From: a virus
IMG/VR virus record: IMGVR_UViG_3300046009_004738
Coordinates: 1 to 42,413 of that record
Length of the DNA: 42,413 nt
Reading direction: 5' to 3' (one strand)
A program made the position numbers and the translations under genes. This document shows, one piece after another, positions 14,287-21,765 of this stretch (position 1 is its first letter; each line of letters opens with the position of its first letter). Below the pieces are notes generated by a model. That model saw only the letters and a program-made list of their open reading frames with translations, was not told the origin of the DNA and did no database searches.

Positions 14287-16707
14287 CTATGTTAATGGTC
14301 CGATACGTGTTCCAGTAACGGTAAATGTTGTGTTTAAAATTCCAACTACAGCTGGTCCAGATTCACCACCAAGTCCACCACTATTGTTATTATTTGTACC
14401 ATCTGTACCTCGAGTTCCCCGTGCTGCCCCAGCTCCGCCAAAACCTAGTCCTGCACCGCCCGCAGTCAATGTTCCGTTATTGCCGCCATTACCCGGAACA
14501 GCACCAGCACCACCGCCACCTTGGCCTCCGGTTGGTCCACCACCTCCACCACCACCTCCACCACCACCAGCGATGGTTCCGTAGTTTTCAATCACAGTCG
14601 GATAATCTAATCTGAGACCTGCTCCGCCAAATTGTCCTGGACGTCCTGGAACTGAATTTACAACAGTAGTTGCAGTTCGATATCCACCTTTTGAGTTGTA
14701 AATTGGTTGTCCTTTACTATTATAGCTATAACCGTAAGAATATGAAGTAGATGTAGAATATGATCCAGCCGCTCCGCCATCCCCACCACGACCTGATATG
14801 TTACCATAGTTACTTATTTTTACAGTATCTCCTGGACTAAATTTGTTAACGAGGAATGCCGGAGTAGTGACATTGGTACTACCCACAGTGGTATTAGCTG
14901 CTATATAAACATTAACATCTAACAATCCTTCAAAATATTGTACAGGCAAGTTGTCATATACTACAAAATCATATGTAGGTACTACTATATTGATAGTAAT
15001 AGCACGACGTTTAGTAGGATAATTATATAGTTCGATCGGTTGATTAATTAATAAAGGTTTCCAATCATCGTCGACCTTGACAAATGCCTGTTGGATCGGT
15101 TTCCATCCGCCTGTCACTACAGTAACATTTACAGGAGCGGGAGTATAAGATATAGTAATAGAACCACCACCACCACCACTTGATGCCCTACCACCTCGAA
15201 TAGCATTTATACCACCAGCTCCGCCTTCCCCTAGACTAAATCCTGCAGGTACGAGACTTTGACCATCTGCTCCAGAATTGCCACCAACGTCTCCACCATT
15301 TACAGATCCACCAGCACCGCCTAGAGGATAGCCTCCTCCTCCTCCACCAGCACCCCCACCATCGCCACCTTTATAAGTACCAGCGCCGCCTGCGATTCCA
15401 CCTGATGTTCCGCCAGGACTTACTCCCTGGCCAGGAACTCCATTACCACCACCAGCACCACCTCCACCACCAGCGGCTACTACAGTAGGAGTTCCGTTGA
15501 CTAAAACAGCAGATGCAGCACCTCCACCACCTCCACCTCCCGATATCGGAACTGGTCCGGAATTACTACCACGTCCACCAGAATATCCTAAATTGTTAGT
15601 GCCTCCCGCGCCGCCAGGAGCACTTCCTTGATCGCTGGATCCACCGCCGCCGCCTGAGCCAACTGAGATAGTGAGTACTTGACCAGGACTCACGGCTAGT
15701 GTACCTGAAGTTCTTGCGCCTGCACGACCAGCAGATCCAGGACTACTGTCACATCCACCACCTCCACCACCACCACCGATCACGGTTAACTGGATTGATG
15801 TTACTCCTGCAGGTACTGTAAATGTACTAGTTCCGACTGAATTATAGGTTGTTGTTTGTTCTCCAACAGCTTGTGATACTGTTACTGATTGATTAGGTGT
15901 TTTAACATAAGCAATATTAGCTCTGACCCAATTACCTGATGCGTCAGGATTTTTAATAAACGTATTAAATTTCTTGCGCAGAATTATCACGATATATCCA
16001 GGATATCCTGCTTCTCCTAGTTTCTTACCTGGGTAGTAGGCTGTTGTACGTCCTCCAGGTAGTGTTCCACTACCTGCGGCTGTTACTGTACCAAAGTTGG
16101 TTCCGCCGCTACCACCAGTTACAGTGTGTCCTGAAGCAAATCCGCTTGCTCCACCTAAATACCCAGCACCACCGCCACCTCCATAACTAGCATCTCCACC
16201 TCTGAAATTGTCGGTTAGTCCGGAATTTACTCCACCAGGCTTTCCTGCATCTTTGAAGTTGTTATGCCCGTATCCACCACCACCACCGCCACCAGCGGCC
16301 ACACAGACAAATGATCCCTCGACGGCAACAAAACTAGCTCCGCCACCACCACCGCTAGGATAAGGACCACCATTTTGTCCGCACCAAGTACCTCTCGCAC
16401 CACCATTACCGCCTCGGAAATTTTGGTATGTAGTATCTAGTCCGCCCGCGCCACCTGCACCTGTTGCTGATGGGGCATTGAGTCCAGGTTGACCTATTTG
16501 TAAAGTAACTTCATCCCCAGGATTTATATTAACTGTAGTTCTAGCATACCCGCCGCCTCCTCCTGGTGCTCCTCCCCATCCAGCGCCACCACCAGCACCC
16601 CAGCAGTGTATTTCTACATCTGGATAAAACCCTTCGTCGGGCATGGTCCATGCCTTGATCCCATTGGAATCTAGTATTATTTGATAGGTTGTATCATTAG
16701 CTGACAT
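14287..16707 (-). CDS. Glycine-rich adhesin / tail-fibre protein
   Basis: The 806-residue protein is dominated by GGxGGxGG runs. Three Gly-rich blocks (about 33-240, 308-525 and 640-800) alternate with beta-strand segments such as FTVPAGVTSIQLTVIGG and PDVEIHCWGAGGG. This pattern is that of glycine-rich phage receptor-binding domains, where polyglycine-II sandwiches expose variable loops, as in T-even gp38-type adhesins. Blocks one and two begin with similar phrases (VEIHCWGAGGG, IQLTVIGGGGG), suggesting internal duplication. It starts 1 nt into the upstream stop and is followed by two small genes. The role as host-recognition fibre is inferred from composition and neighbours. Confidence 0.75.
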   Translation of the reverse strand: MSANDTTYQIILDSNGIKAWTMPDEGFYPDVEIHCWGAGGGAGWGGAPGGGGGYARTTVNINPGDEVTLQIGQPGLNAPSATGAGGAGGLDTTYQNFRGGNGGARGTWCGQNGGPYPSGGGGGASFVAVEGSFVCVAAGGGGGGGYGHNNFKDAGKPGGVNSGLTDNFRGGDASYGGGGGAGYLGGASGFASGHTVTGGSGGTNFGTVTAAGSGTLPGGRTTAYYPGKKLGEAGYPGYIVIILRKKFNTFIKNPDASGNWVRANIAYVKTPNQSVTVSQAVGEQTTTYNSVGTSTFTVPAGVTSIQLTVIGGGGGGGGCDSSPGSAGRAGARTSGTLAVSPGQVLTISVGSGGGGGSSDQGSAPGGAGGTNNLGYSGGRGSNSGPVPISGGGGGGGAASAVLVNGTPTVVAAGGGGGAGGGNGVPGQGVSPGGTSGGIAGGAGTYKGGDGGGAGGGGGGYPLGGAGGSVNGGDVGGNSGADGQSLVPAGFSLGEGGAGGINAIRGGRASSGGGGGSITISYTPAPVNVTVVTGGWKPIQQAFVKVDDDWKPLLINQPIELYNYPTKRRAITINIVVPTYDFVVYDNLPVQYFEGLLDVNVYIAANTTVGSTNVTTPAFLVNKFSPGDTVKISNYGNISGRGGDGGAAGSYSTSTSYSYGYSYNSKGQPIYNSKGGYRTATTVVNSVPGRPGQFGGAGLRLDYPTVIENYGTIAGGGGGGGGGGGPTGGQGGGGAGAVPGNGGNNGTLTAGGAGLGFGGAGAARGTRGTDGTNNNNSGGLGGESGPAVVGILNTTFTVTGTRIGPLT

Positions 16708-17054
16708 TAATCTCGTTCCTTGGCTAGAGCAAGTTTACATGCTCTTTGGTGTACATTAGTGCTGTAATGTTCACTGTGTTTGTCTCTCAGATATTTGAGA
16801 AATTCAAAATACTTGTGTTTTTCTTCTAGTGGATTTTCTACAGCACGTCCGATTAATTCTCTAGCAGTGACCACATCGGCCATTGAGCTTTCTGTGGTGA
16901 CCATATTAGCCACAGCAAAATCTTCAATCATGTTGCCACTAGCTTGGCCATGCCATTCATCGTTGCCATTATACCATTGATCATCTTGACCTTGGTTGTG
17001 CCAGGCATTATCTGGCCCACTCCAACTGTCTTCAAATAGGTCGTTAATTCTCAT
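16707..17054 (-). CDS. Small protein with Alt-type capsid-targeting-like leader
   Basis: The ATG at 17054 gives MRINDLFEDSW, with GGAATTTTT upstream. An earlier in-frame start at 17102 would lie upstream of the late promoter box, so 17054 is chosen. The leader DLFED resembles the T4 Alt start (ELFDED). A Trp/Gln/Gly-rich stretch (residues 12-42) precedes a helical C-terminal half with MADVVTARELIGRAVENP and a His-rich end. It is 115 residues long. The helical part recurs in aquatic T4-like phages as far as I recall; the function is unknown. Confidence 0.7.
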   Translation of the reverse strand: MRINDLFEDSWSGPDNAWHNQGQDDQWYNGNDEWHGQASGNMIEDFAVANMVTTESSMADVVTARELIGRAVENPLEEKHKYFEFLKYLRDKHSEHYSTNVHQRACKLALAKERD

Positions 17055-17074
17055 AAAAATTCCATCGTTAAGAG

Positions 17075-17081
17075 TATTTAT
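17075..17081 (-). promoter_or_regulatory. Late-promoter-like GATAAATAC
   Basis: The minus strand reads TTGATAAATACTCTT, 20 nt upstream of the ATG at 17054. It forms one side of a divergent control region whose other side is a sigma-70 promoter at 17096-17124. Confidence 0.6.
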
Positions 17082-17095
17082 CAAGAAAATAATCA

Positions 17096-17124
17096 TTGAC
17101 AACTTTAGGAAAAGACTGTATAAT
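17096..17124 (+). promoter_or_regulatory. Consensus sigma-70 promoter TTGACA-N17-TATAAT
   Basis: TTGACA lies at 17096-17101 and TATAAT at 17119-17124, separated by exactly 17 nt, a perfect match to the bacterial housekeeping consensus. The transcript would start near 17131 and reach the ATG at 17156 after about 25 nt. In T4-like phages such promoters drive early genes. Confidence 0.85.
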
Positions 17125-17155
17125 TAGGGTCTACACACTATTCAAGGCATGAATT

Positions 17156-17599
17156 ATGGCAGATTATCAATTATTATTAGATCTAGTTTCAGACCCGATT
17201 TCGGGACCGTTTGAGGGTGAGGACTTCTGGATTGACCCAGATGGTACCATACAGGTAGCGGAAAATAACGTAAAAATAGCGGCCTTACTCATGCGCAAGG
17301 TCAATACCAGTGGTAATTTTACGCAGAATTTAGTCAAGATTGGACAGCGTGGAGACAGCATCTTGTTGGGTTTTGATACCCTGTTGGATGTAGATCCAGT
17401 GTACTCTGCTAAGATTGGATTTAAGGGTGATACAGTAGCTGAAATCAAGCGAGACATCAATGATAAGTTTTGTGTTTATATCAACGGTAAGCGCATGGCT
17501 AGGATGTTTGCCAAACTAACACAGGCTAAACAGATGATCAAAAAGTTGGACAAGGATCTGCAGTCAGCGGCGGATGTACCAGAAGATCTAGATGACTAG
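17156..17599 (+). CDS. Lone plus-strand protein under a strong early-type promoter
   Basis: The 147-residue acidic protein has no recognisable family motif. It has alternating strands (DSILLGFDTLLDVDP, YSAKIGFKGDTVAEIKRDIN), a phrase FCVYINGKRMARMF near 103-116, and an acidic C-terminus (DVPEDLDD). AAGGC precedes the ATG. It is the only plus-strand gene in the first 34 kb, ends 14 nt before the convergent end of the next minus gene, and has its own consensus sigma-70 promoter. I infer early expression and possibly an independent role such as host takeover; that is not shown by the protein itself. Confidence 0.7.
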   Translation: MADYQLLLDLVSDPISGPFEGEDFWIDPDGTIQVAENNVKIAALLMRKVNTSGNFTQNLVKIGQRGDSILLGFDTLLDVDPVYSAKIGFKGDTVAEIKRDINDKFCVYINGKRMARMFAKLTQAKQMIKKLDKDLQSAADVPEDLDD

Positions 17600-17613
17600 G
17601 AGTCAGTAGCTGA

Positions 17614-19383
17614 TTATTGCGGTTTTTGCTGTTTTTGGTTGACTTTCTGTGCTAGAGATTTATATTCACTACCTAATTTAGGATCTGACATTATGGTAAT
17701 TAGATCTTGCATGGCGGGTTCTAGCACTTTCATGCTGGTCTGATCAGCTGGTTTACCTTGGCTAGCGTCATCAAGTGCCTTGGCAATATTAGTAGCGGGT
17801 GCTGTGATTCCTGTGGCAGCCTTAAACGCCTGGGCACCTTGTGCTATTTGTGCAGCTTTTTTTGGATCTGCTGCAGGTTGGCCATAGGGTGTAACATTAT
17901 TGCCTGCACCATATTCTTTTACTGGGGTCTTCTTTTCTAGCTTTTTTAATTGTGCTTGGCGTTCTTGTGGTGTAGGAATTTTTAGTTCACCTGAAGCAAA
18001 TTTCTTACTACGTTCGATATCTTTTAGTTTAGTAGCGACGATCTTGTGACCACGGCTTTCTTCTGCAGGTTGGGCTAACCAACCGTGTTGGTGTGCTACT
18101 TTTTGTAGATTATCCATGTAGATGATGATCTTTCTTTGCAGTTCTTCATCGTTAGCAGTGTTAGGATCGGTCTGTAGATCTTGCAACGCAGTCATCTTAG
18201 CATCATAATCTTCTTTATTTTTTGGGGTATTATAAAATGCTTCGTTAGTTTGTTGTTTGTCTACAACTCTGGTAATAGTTCTGATGCCAATGTGCTCAGG
18301 ATGTGGAGTCTTAGGATCTTTCATGATCTCTGCACGATAGTCAAGTGCTTGCTCCATTGAGTCAAATTCGTCACCAAACTCATAGTTAGGTTCCATGTTA
18401 GGACCACGACCTACAAGTTTATAAGTTGATACTTTAGGTAACTTAGCCCATTCCTTTTCTGCTTCTGTGTCAATCTTTTCTTGGCGTTGACGATCATATG
18501 CATCATCTGCATCATCGTATGGTTCTTCATATTCGTCAGGACCGCTTTCCCAACCTTCATCTAGGTCTACACCAAAGTAATCAAGTGAAGTAGCAAATTG
18601 TTCAATATGACCTATTTTCTTTATGTATTCGATCGCGTCTGACGCCACAGCATGACCAGCACCTTCGTTTTGATTGATAAATCGTGCTAGTAGTTTTGCT
18701 AATTTATTGTCGGTATTAGCATCTTCATTCAGACCTTTTTCATATTCAGCACGGATAGCTGGAAGATAATCACTCCATGCATCTCTAGCACGCTGTTTAC
18801 CCAGCTCGTAAGCAAAGTACAAGAATGCTTCGTTGCCCATGTCTAAATTTTTCAAACCTGGACGCATCTGTTTAACTACTTTAGCAACGATAGGATCTTG
18901 TTCTGCACCTTCATCTAATCCTAATGCTTGTTTTAATTTAGGATTCTGTATCACCAATGCTTTGTTTTTATTAATCCATTCTGTTTTAGTCATACCATAA
19001 GCAGTTTGGAATTCTTTGTGAGACATTGAACGATAGTCTTGTAGTTCGATATCCTTTTCGCTCATAGCACCTTCATCTGCTTTGACAGTTTTGTAGCGTG
19101 GGTGTGGTTCATGGCCACGACTATGACGAGCACCTTTACGACCGGGACGTTTGTCTACTGTGTCTTGGAATTCTGCTTCTAAGAATGCCTGATATTCTTC
19201 AGCAAGTTCTTCTGCTTTGGTTTTGTCTCGTGGGCCTTTGCTTAGGTCTTTTAATATGCTATCACCTACTAGTTTCTTACCTGGGGGTGCAGCATCCGTG
19301 CCCCGCCATTGATCACCAGATTTTTGTCCTACTTTCTCACCAGCGAACTCTTCCATTTTTTCTAACAGTTGTTTAATATCCAT
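17614..19383 (-). CDS. Probable internal head protein with repeated protease-type sites
   Basis: The 589-residue, highly charged, helix-rich protein begins MDIKQLLEKMEEF. It contains many sites of the form hydrophobic-x-E followed by a small residue: FLEAE, LDEGA, LNEDA, LDEGW, TNEAF. This resembles the (I/L)-x-E preference of the T4 prohead protease, and the sites fall in linker-like stretches between helical segments. Most of the rest is Gln/Lys/Glu-rich. It looks like a head-core or ejected polyprotein, but no enzymatic domain is visible. It starts 1 nt after the stop of the Dps gene and ends convergently with the plus-strand gene. Confidence 0.65.
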   Translation of the reverse strand: MDIKQLLEKMEEFAGEKVGQKSGDQWRGTDAAPPGKKLVGDSILKDLSKGPRDKTKAEELAEEYQAFLEAEFQDTVDKRPGRKGARHSRGHEPHPRYKTVKADEGAMSEKDIELQDYRSMSHKEFQTAYGMTKTEWINKNKALVIQNPKLKQALGLDEGAEQDPIVAKVVKQMRPGLKNLDMGNEAFLYFAYELGKQRARDAWSDYLPAIRAEYEKGLNEDANTDNKLAKLLARFINQNEGAGHAVASDAIEYIKKIGHIEQFATSLDYFGVDLDEGWESGPDEYEEPYDDADDAYDRQRQEKIDTEAEKEWAKLPKVSTYKLVGRGPNMEPNYEFGDEFDSMEQALDYRAEIMKDPKTPHPEHIGIRTITRVVDKQQTNEAFYNTPKNKEDYDAKMTALQDLQTDPNTANDEELQRKIIIYMDNLQKVAHQHGWLAQPAEESRGHKIVATKLKDIERSKKFASGELKIPTPQERQAQLKKLEKKTPVKEYGAGNNVTPYGQPAADPKKAAQIAQGAQAFKAATGITAPATNIAKALDDASQGKPADQTSMKVLEPAMQDLITIMSDPKLGSEYKSLAQKVNQKQQKPQ

Positions 19384-19384
19384 A

Positions 19385-19822
19385 TCAGGCCTTTAATGTA
19401 GCACGCAGGAACCATGCGTGTTTAGCGAATGCATCTTGGCGTCCTGCTAGAAAATCACTTAGGCCATGCTCACGGCGAGCTTCTGATTCTTGGAATAACA
19501 TTTTCATAATTTCCTGCATTTTTTCAGCATCACGTAATAGTTCTGCTACCATAGCCTGTGGATCTAGCACTTCAGTTTCGTCGTCTACCGCTGATAGTGA
19601 TGAAAAGCGATATAGGCTAGCTGGTGTATAGGATTTGATCTTGCGGATGTTTTCAGCAAATGCATCAATAGTTCCATATACTTCATTATAGATATCTTCG
19701 AACATATTGTGCAGTTGATAGAAATCACTGCCTTCTACATTCCAGTGGAAGTTTTGTGCTTTGATAGCGAATGCATATTGGCTAGCAAATGCTATCTTAA
19801 GTTGATTAGCAAACTTGTCCAT
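19385..19822 (-). CDS. dps: Dps-like mini-ferritin
   Basis: The 145-residue protein has the Dps ferroxidase residues in exact spacing: H26 (NFHWNVEG), H38, D53 and E57 (DAFAEN), matching H51/H63/D78/E82 of E. coli Dps. Dps dodecamers oxidise and store iron and protect DNA. There is no basic N-terminal tail, so direct DNA binding is uncertain, and no capsid-targeting leader. It overlaps the upstream leader-bearing gene by 1 nt. Possible roles are protecting phage or host DNA from oxidative damage or storing iron during infection. Confidence 0.88.
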   Translation of the reverse strand: MDKFANQLKIAFASQYAFAIKAQNFHWNVEGSDFYQLHNMFEDIYNEVYGTIDAFAENIRKIKSYTPASLYRFSSLSAVDDETEVLDPQAMVAELLRDAEKMQEIMKMLFQESEARREHGLSDFLAGRQDAFAKHAWFLRATLKA

Positions 19823-20226
19823 TATTTCTTCTTGGCCTTTTTAACTGTGCCGCTGCGGCTCATAAACACGCTCTTACCAAATCCTGCACCACCGTCCATG
19901 CTGGTAGCAACTGCACCTGCGCTAGTAGCACCAGCTGATGCTGTTTCGGCTATTTTCAATGCCATTTCGTCTGATTCTTGGTCTACTTTAGGGTCAATAC
20001 CTGCGGCTTTTTGGCTCACAACATAGTCTTTGACTGCAACTAACATGCTCTTGACCACTGCTAGTTTTTCCTGTGCCCATTCAGCCATGTTATCATCTTG
20101 GCCAAATATGCGATCTAGTTCTTCAGCCGCACGTTTGATGGTTTCTAGGTTGTTGTCAACCATACCTGCTTCATCATGGTATTCACTATGATCATAGTTT
20201 TCTTTGATAAATTCTTGGCTTTTCAT
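19822..20226 (-). CDS. Capsid-targeting-like leader protein, helical, basic tail
   Basis: The 134-residue protein starts MKSQEFIKENYDHSEYHDE, the closest match here to the T4 internal-protein leader (MKTYQEFIAE). A helical core (NNLETIKRAAEELDRIFG...MAEWAQEKLAVVKSML) is followed by an Ala/Gly/Ser-rich segment and a basic end (SGTVKKAKKK). The helical part resembles a small conserved protein seen in many T4-like aquatic phages. It has its own late-type promoter and an AGGAA ribosome site. Confidence 0.75.
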   Translation of the reverse strand: MKSQEFIKENYDHSEYHDEAGMVDNNLETIKRAAEELDRIFGQDDNMAEWAQEKLAVVKSMLVAVKDYVVSQKAAGIDPKVDQESDEMALKIAETASAGATSAGAVATSMDGGAGFGKSVFMSRSGTVKKAKKK

Positions 20227-20245
20227 GGTCTATTCCTGTTTAGTG

Positions 20246-20252
20246 TATTTAT
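20246..20252 (-). promoter_or_regulatory. Late-promoter-like CATAAATAC
   Basis: The minus strand reads AGCATAAATACACTAAACAGGAATAGACC before the ATG at 20226, giving a 19-nt gap with a good AGGAA. It overlaps the end of the upstream gene. Confidence 0.6.
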
Positions 20253-20566
20253 GCTAGTATGAAACTTAGTTCACTTCTATGACCACCGTGATCAGGTTTC
20301 CATCGGCCATTGATATGTAAATTTTGTAAACCAAATTTTGTTGAATCAATATCCTCATCCATAATAGTTTCCAATCTAACAGTATGACTGATACCACTTG
20401 CTAGTTCTGCCCATAGGGTTTCCTCAACATAGGTCTGCTGATCCCAGATCCAAGTGCGTTCAGTCATGAGATCATCATTGACGTAGATCCTATATTTTGA
20501 GTTTTGGAGTTCAATCCAAGGTGGGTGTAGAGCATGTACCTGTATAGTTATTCTAGTTTCACTCAT
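20249..20566 (-). CDS. Small beta-rich protein, possible virion decoration module
   Basis: The 105-residue product has a beta-sandwich-like pattern: ITIQVHALHPPWIELQNSK, RIYVNDDLMTERTWIWDQ, HTVRLETIMDED, NLHINGRWKP. Its layout parallels the protein at 21319-21765 (short ligand or decoration domain with 'V-D-D-x-V/M' and a late 'I-x-x-L' strand), and the two flank the nucleotidylyltransferase gene. No catalytic motif is seen. It overlaps the upstream gene by 4 nt. The role is unknown. Confidence 0.65.
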   Translation of the reverse strand: MSETRITIQVHALHPPWIELQNSKYRIYVNDDLMTERTWIWDQQTYVEETLWAELASGISHTVRLETIMDEDIDSTKFGLQNLHINGRWKPDHGGHRSELSFILA

Positions 20567-21288
20567 GCTAGTTTTAATGCTTGTAGATTCTTTTGTGGGG
20601 TATTGGGTTTTACATCAACTGTCATGGATGTTGAGTAGCGTGGATCACGTGCCATTTTCTTATTAGTAGCAACCACCCCTACACCTGCAGCATCTTCATT
20701 GAATATGTTCATACCCTTGCGTACTGCGCGATATAATTGGTTGGCGTAACGTCCAGCACCTGTGATTTCTTTAAACTTTTTAAAATCTTCTTCTTCTGCC
20801 GCTTCTCGAGCTGCACTGGCACTTACACCAGCTATACCATCGTCATCAGGATCTCTTGGGCCACTGCTGACTATATCAATCTTGTTAAATTTAAAGTAAG
20901 TTTTTTTGCCTTCTAGGCCATTGTAGTTATTAAGTAATTTAGTAAAAGTAGGTAATCTATCACCACCAGCAACAAAAGTAACATCTGTATAATTTTGATG
21001 ATATAGGAATTCTAGGATTTCCATGATGCCAGGTAATTTATTAGGATAGACGTGATCAGCATGTTGTGGAAACATGGCTTTGGCGAAATCTACTTTGGTA
21101 TTAAAATCTAAGGGATTTTTCTTGGCATCCTGTGTATGGCTTAGGAATATCCAATAATCACCACCCATGCTGGCACGGGCAACAGTGTTCATAAGACGTG
21201 CATGACCAATAGTAGGTGGATTCATGCGGCCGTAAGCAAAAGCTACATGTTTGCGAGGTTTTTCTTTAAGAACTTCAATTAGAAACAT
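20563..21288 (-). CDS. Nucleotidylyltransferase (HxGH-type) with processed-type C-terminus
   Basis: The 241-residue protein carries GRMNPPTIGHARL (T26-I-G-H29), the T/HxGH signature of cytidylyl/adenylyltransferases, with VSASAAREA near 155-163 in place of the ISSTxxR motif. Enzymes of this fold join NTPs to phosphorylated small molecules such as NMN or phosphopantetheine. The C-terminal 45 residues (after NEDAAGVGVV) are a conserved phage extension that begins at an NED-A site like a prohead-protease cut. The N-terminus MFLIEVLKE also fits the leader pattern loosely. It has its own late-type promoter. Confidence 0.7.
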   Translation of the reverse strand: MFLIEVLKEKPRKHVAFAYGRMNPPTIGHARLMNTVARASMGGDYWIFLSHTQDAKKNPLDFNTKVDFAKAMFPQHADHVYPNKLPGIMEILEFLYHQNYTDVTFVAGGDRLPTFTKLLNNYNGLEGKKTYFKFNKIDIVSSGPRDPDDDGIAGVSASAAREAAEEEDFKKFKEITGAGRYANQLYRAVRKGMNIFNEDAAGVGVVATNKKMARDPRYSTSMTVDVKPNTPQKNLQALKLA

Positions 21289-21310
21289 AGTAAATCCGTA
21301 GATGTTACTA

Positions 21311-21317
21311 TATTTAT
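21311..21317 (-). promoter_or_regulatory. Late-promoter-like GATAAATAT
   Basis: The minus strand reads AAGATAAATATAGTAAC, 22 nt upstream of the ATG at 21288, in the short gap after the gene at 21319-21765. Confidence 0.55.
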
Positions 21318-21318
21318 C

Positions 21319-21765
21319 TTAAAGTTTCTCAAGCAACCAGATATAAAAAGGACTGGTGAATTTAAGCGTATATGTACCATTCCACCCAAGATTAACACAG
21401 CCATCTAGATGATCTATTTCCTGGCCTTTATATAACTGTGGACGATCTAACACATATTCAGCGGACCAAAGTAAGTTGCCTAGACTGATATCATCGATGG
21501 TGATATCATCTATATTAAGTAACATGTCTTTGACTACTTCACCATTTTCTACGACAGTATCATCGTTGGTTTTGTTTTCTAGGCGTATTTTAAGCTCATG
21601 TTCGCCTTCGTCAACTCTACGTTCGAACGATACGATCTGCTCTGCTGAACTGGCTATTTCACTTTGTATAACTACATGATCATCGAGCCAAACAGAAAAC
21701 TGAGGTTTTTTATTCCAATAAGTTCCTGTCAGGCTGATACTAAAATTGAGATTTTCCTCGTGCAT
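21319..21765 (-). CDS. Beta-sandwich (carbohydrate-binding-like) protein
   Basis: The 148-residue product is almost all predicted beta strand: FSISLTGTYWNKKPQFSVWLDD, EHELKIRLENKTNDDTVV, LLNIDDITIDDISLGNLLWS, GWNGTYTLKFTSPFYIWLLEKL. The repeated 'D-D-I' strands and the L-x-N-K-T loop resemble small carbohydrate-binding or capsid-decorating sandwiches found in phages. Its ATG overlaps the glycosyltransferase stop by 1 nt, consistent with a glycan-related job. The exact role is not readable. Confidence 0.65.
   Translation of the reverse strand: MHEENLNFSISLTGTYWNKKPQFSVWLDDHVVIQSEIASSAEQIVSFERRVDEGEHELKIRLENKTNDDTVVENGEVVKDMLLNIDDITIDDISLGNLLWSAEYVLDRPQLYKGQEIDHLDGCVNLGWNGTYTLKFTSPFYIWLLEKL

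Noticed and set aside
14276-14584. Proline-rich plus-strand frame opposite the adhesin
   Set aside because: It is the complement of glycine codons (GGN read as CCN) in the glycine-rich adhesin and has no ribosome site of its own.
15000-16600. GGN tandem-like DNA repeats
   Set aside because: They follow from glycine-rich coding and have no fixed period at DNA level, so they are not a separate repeat array.
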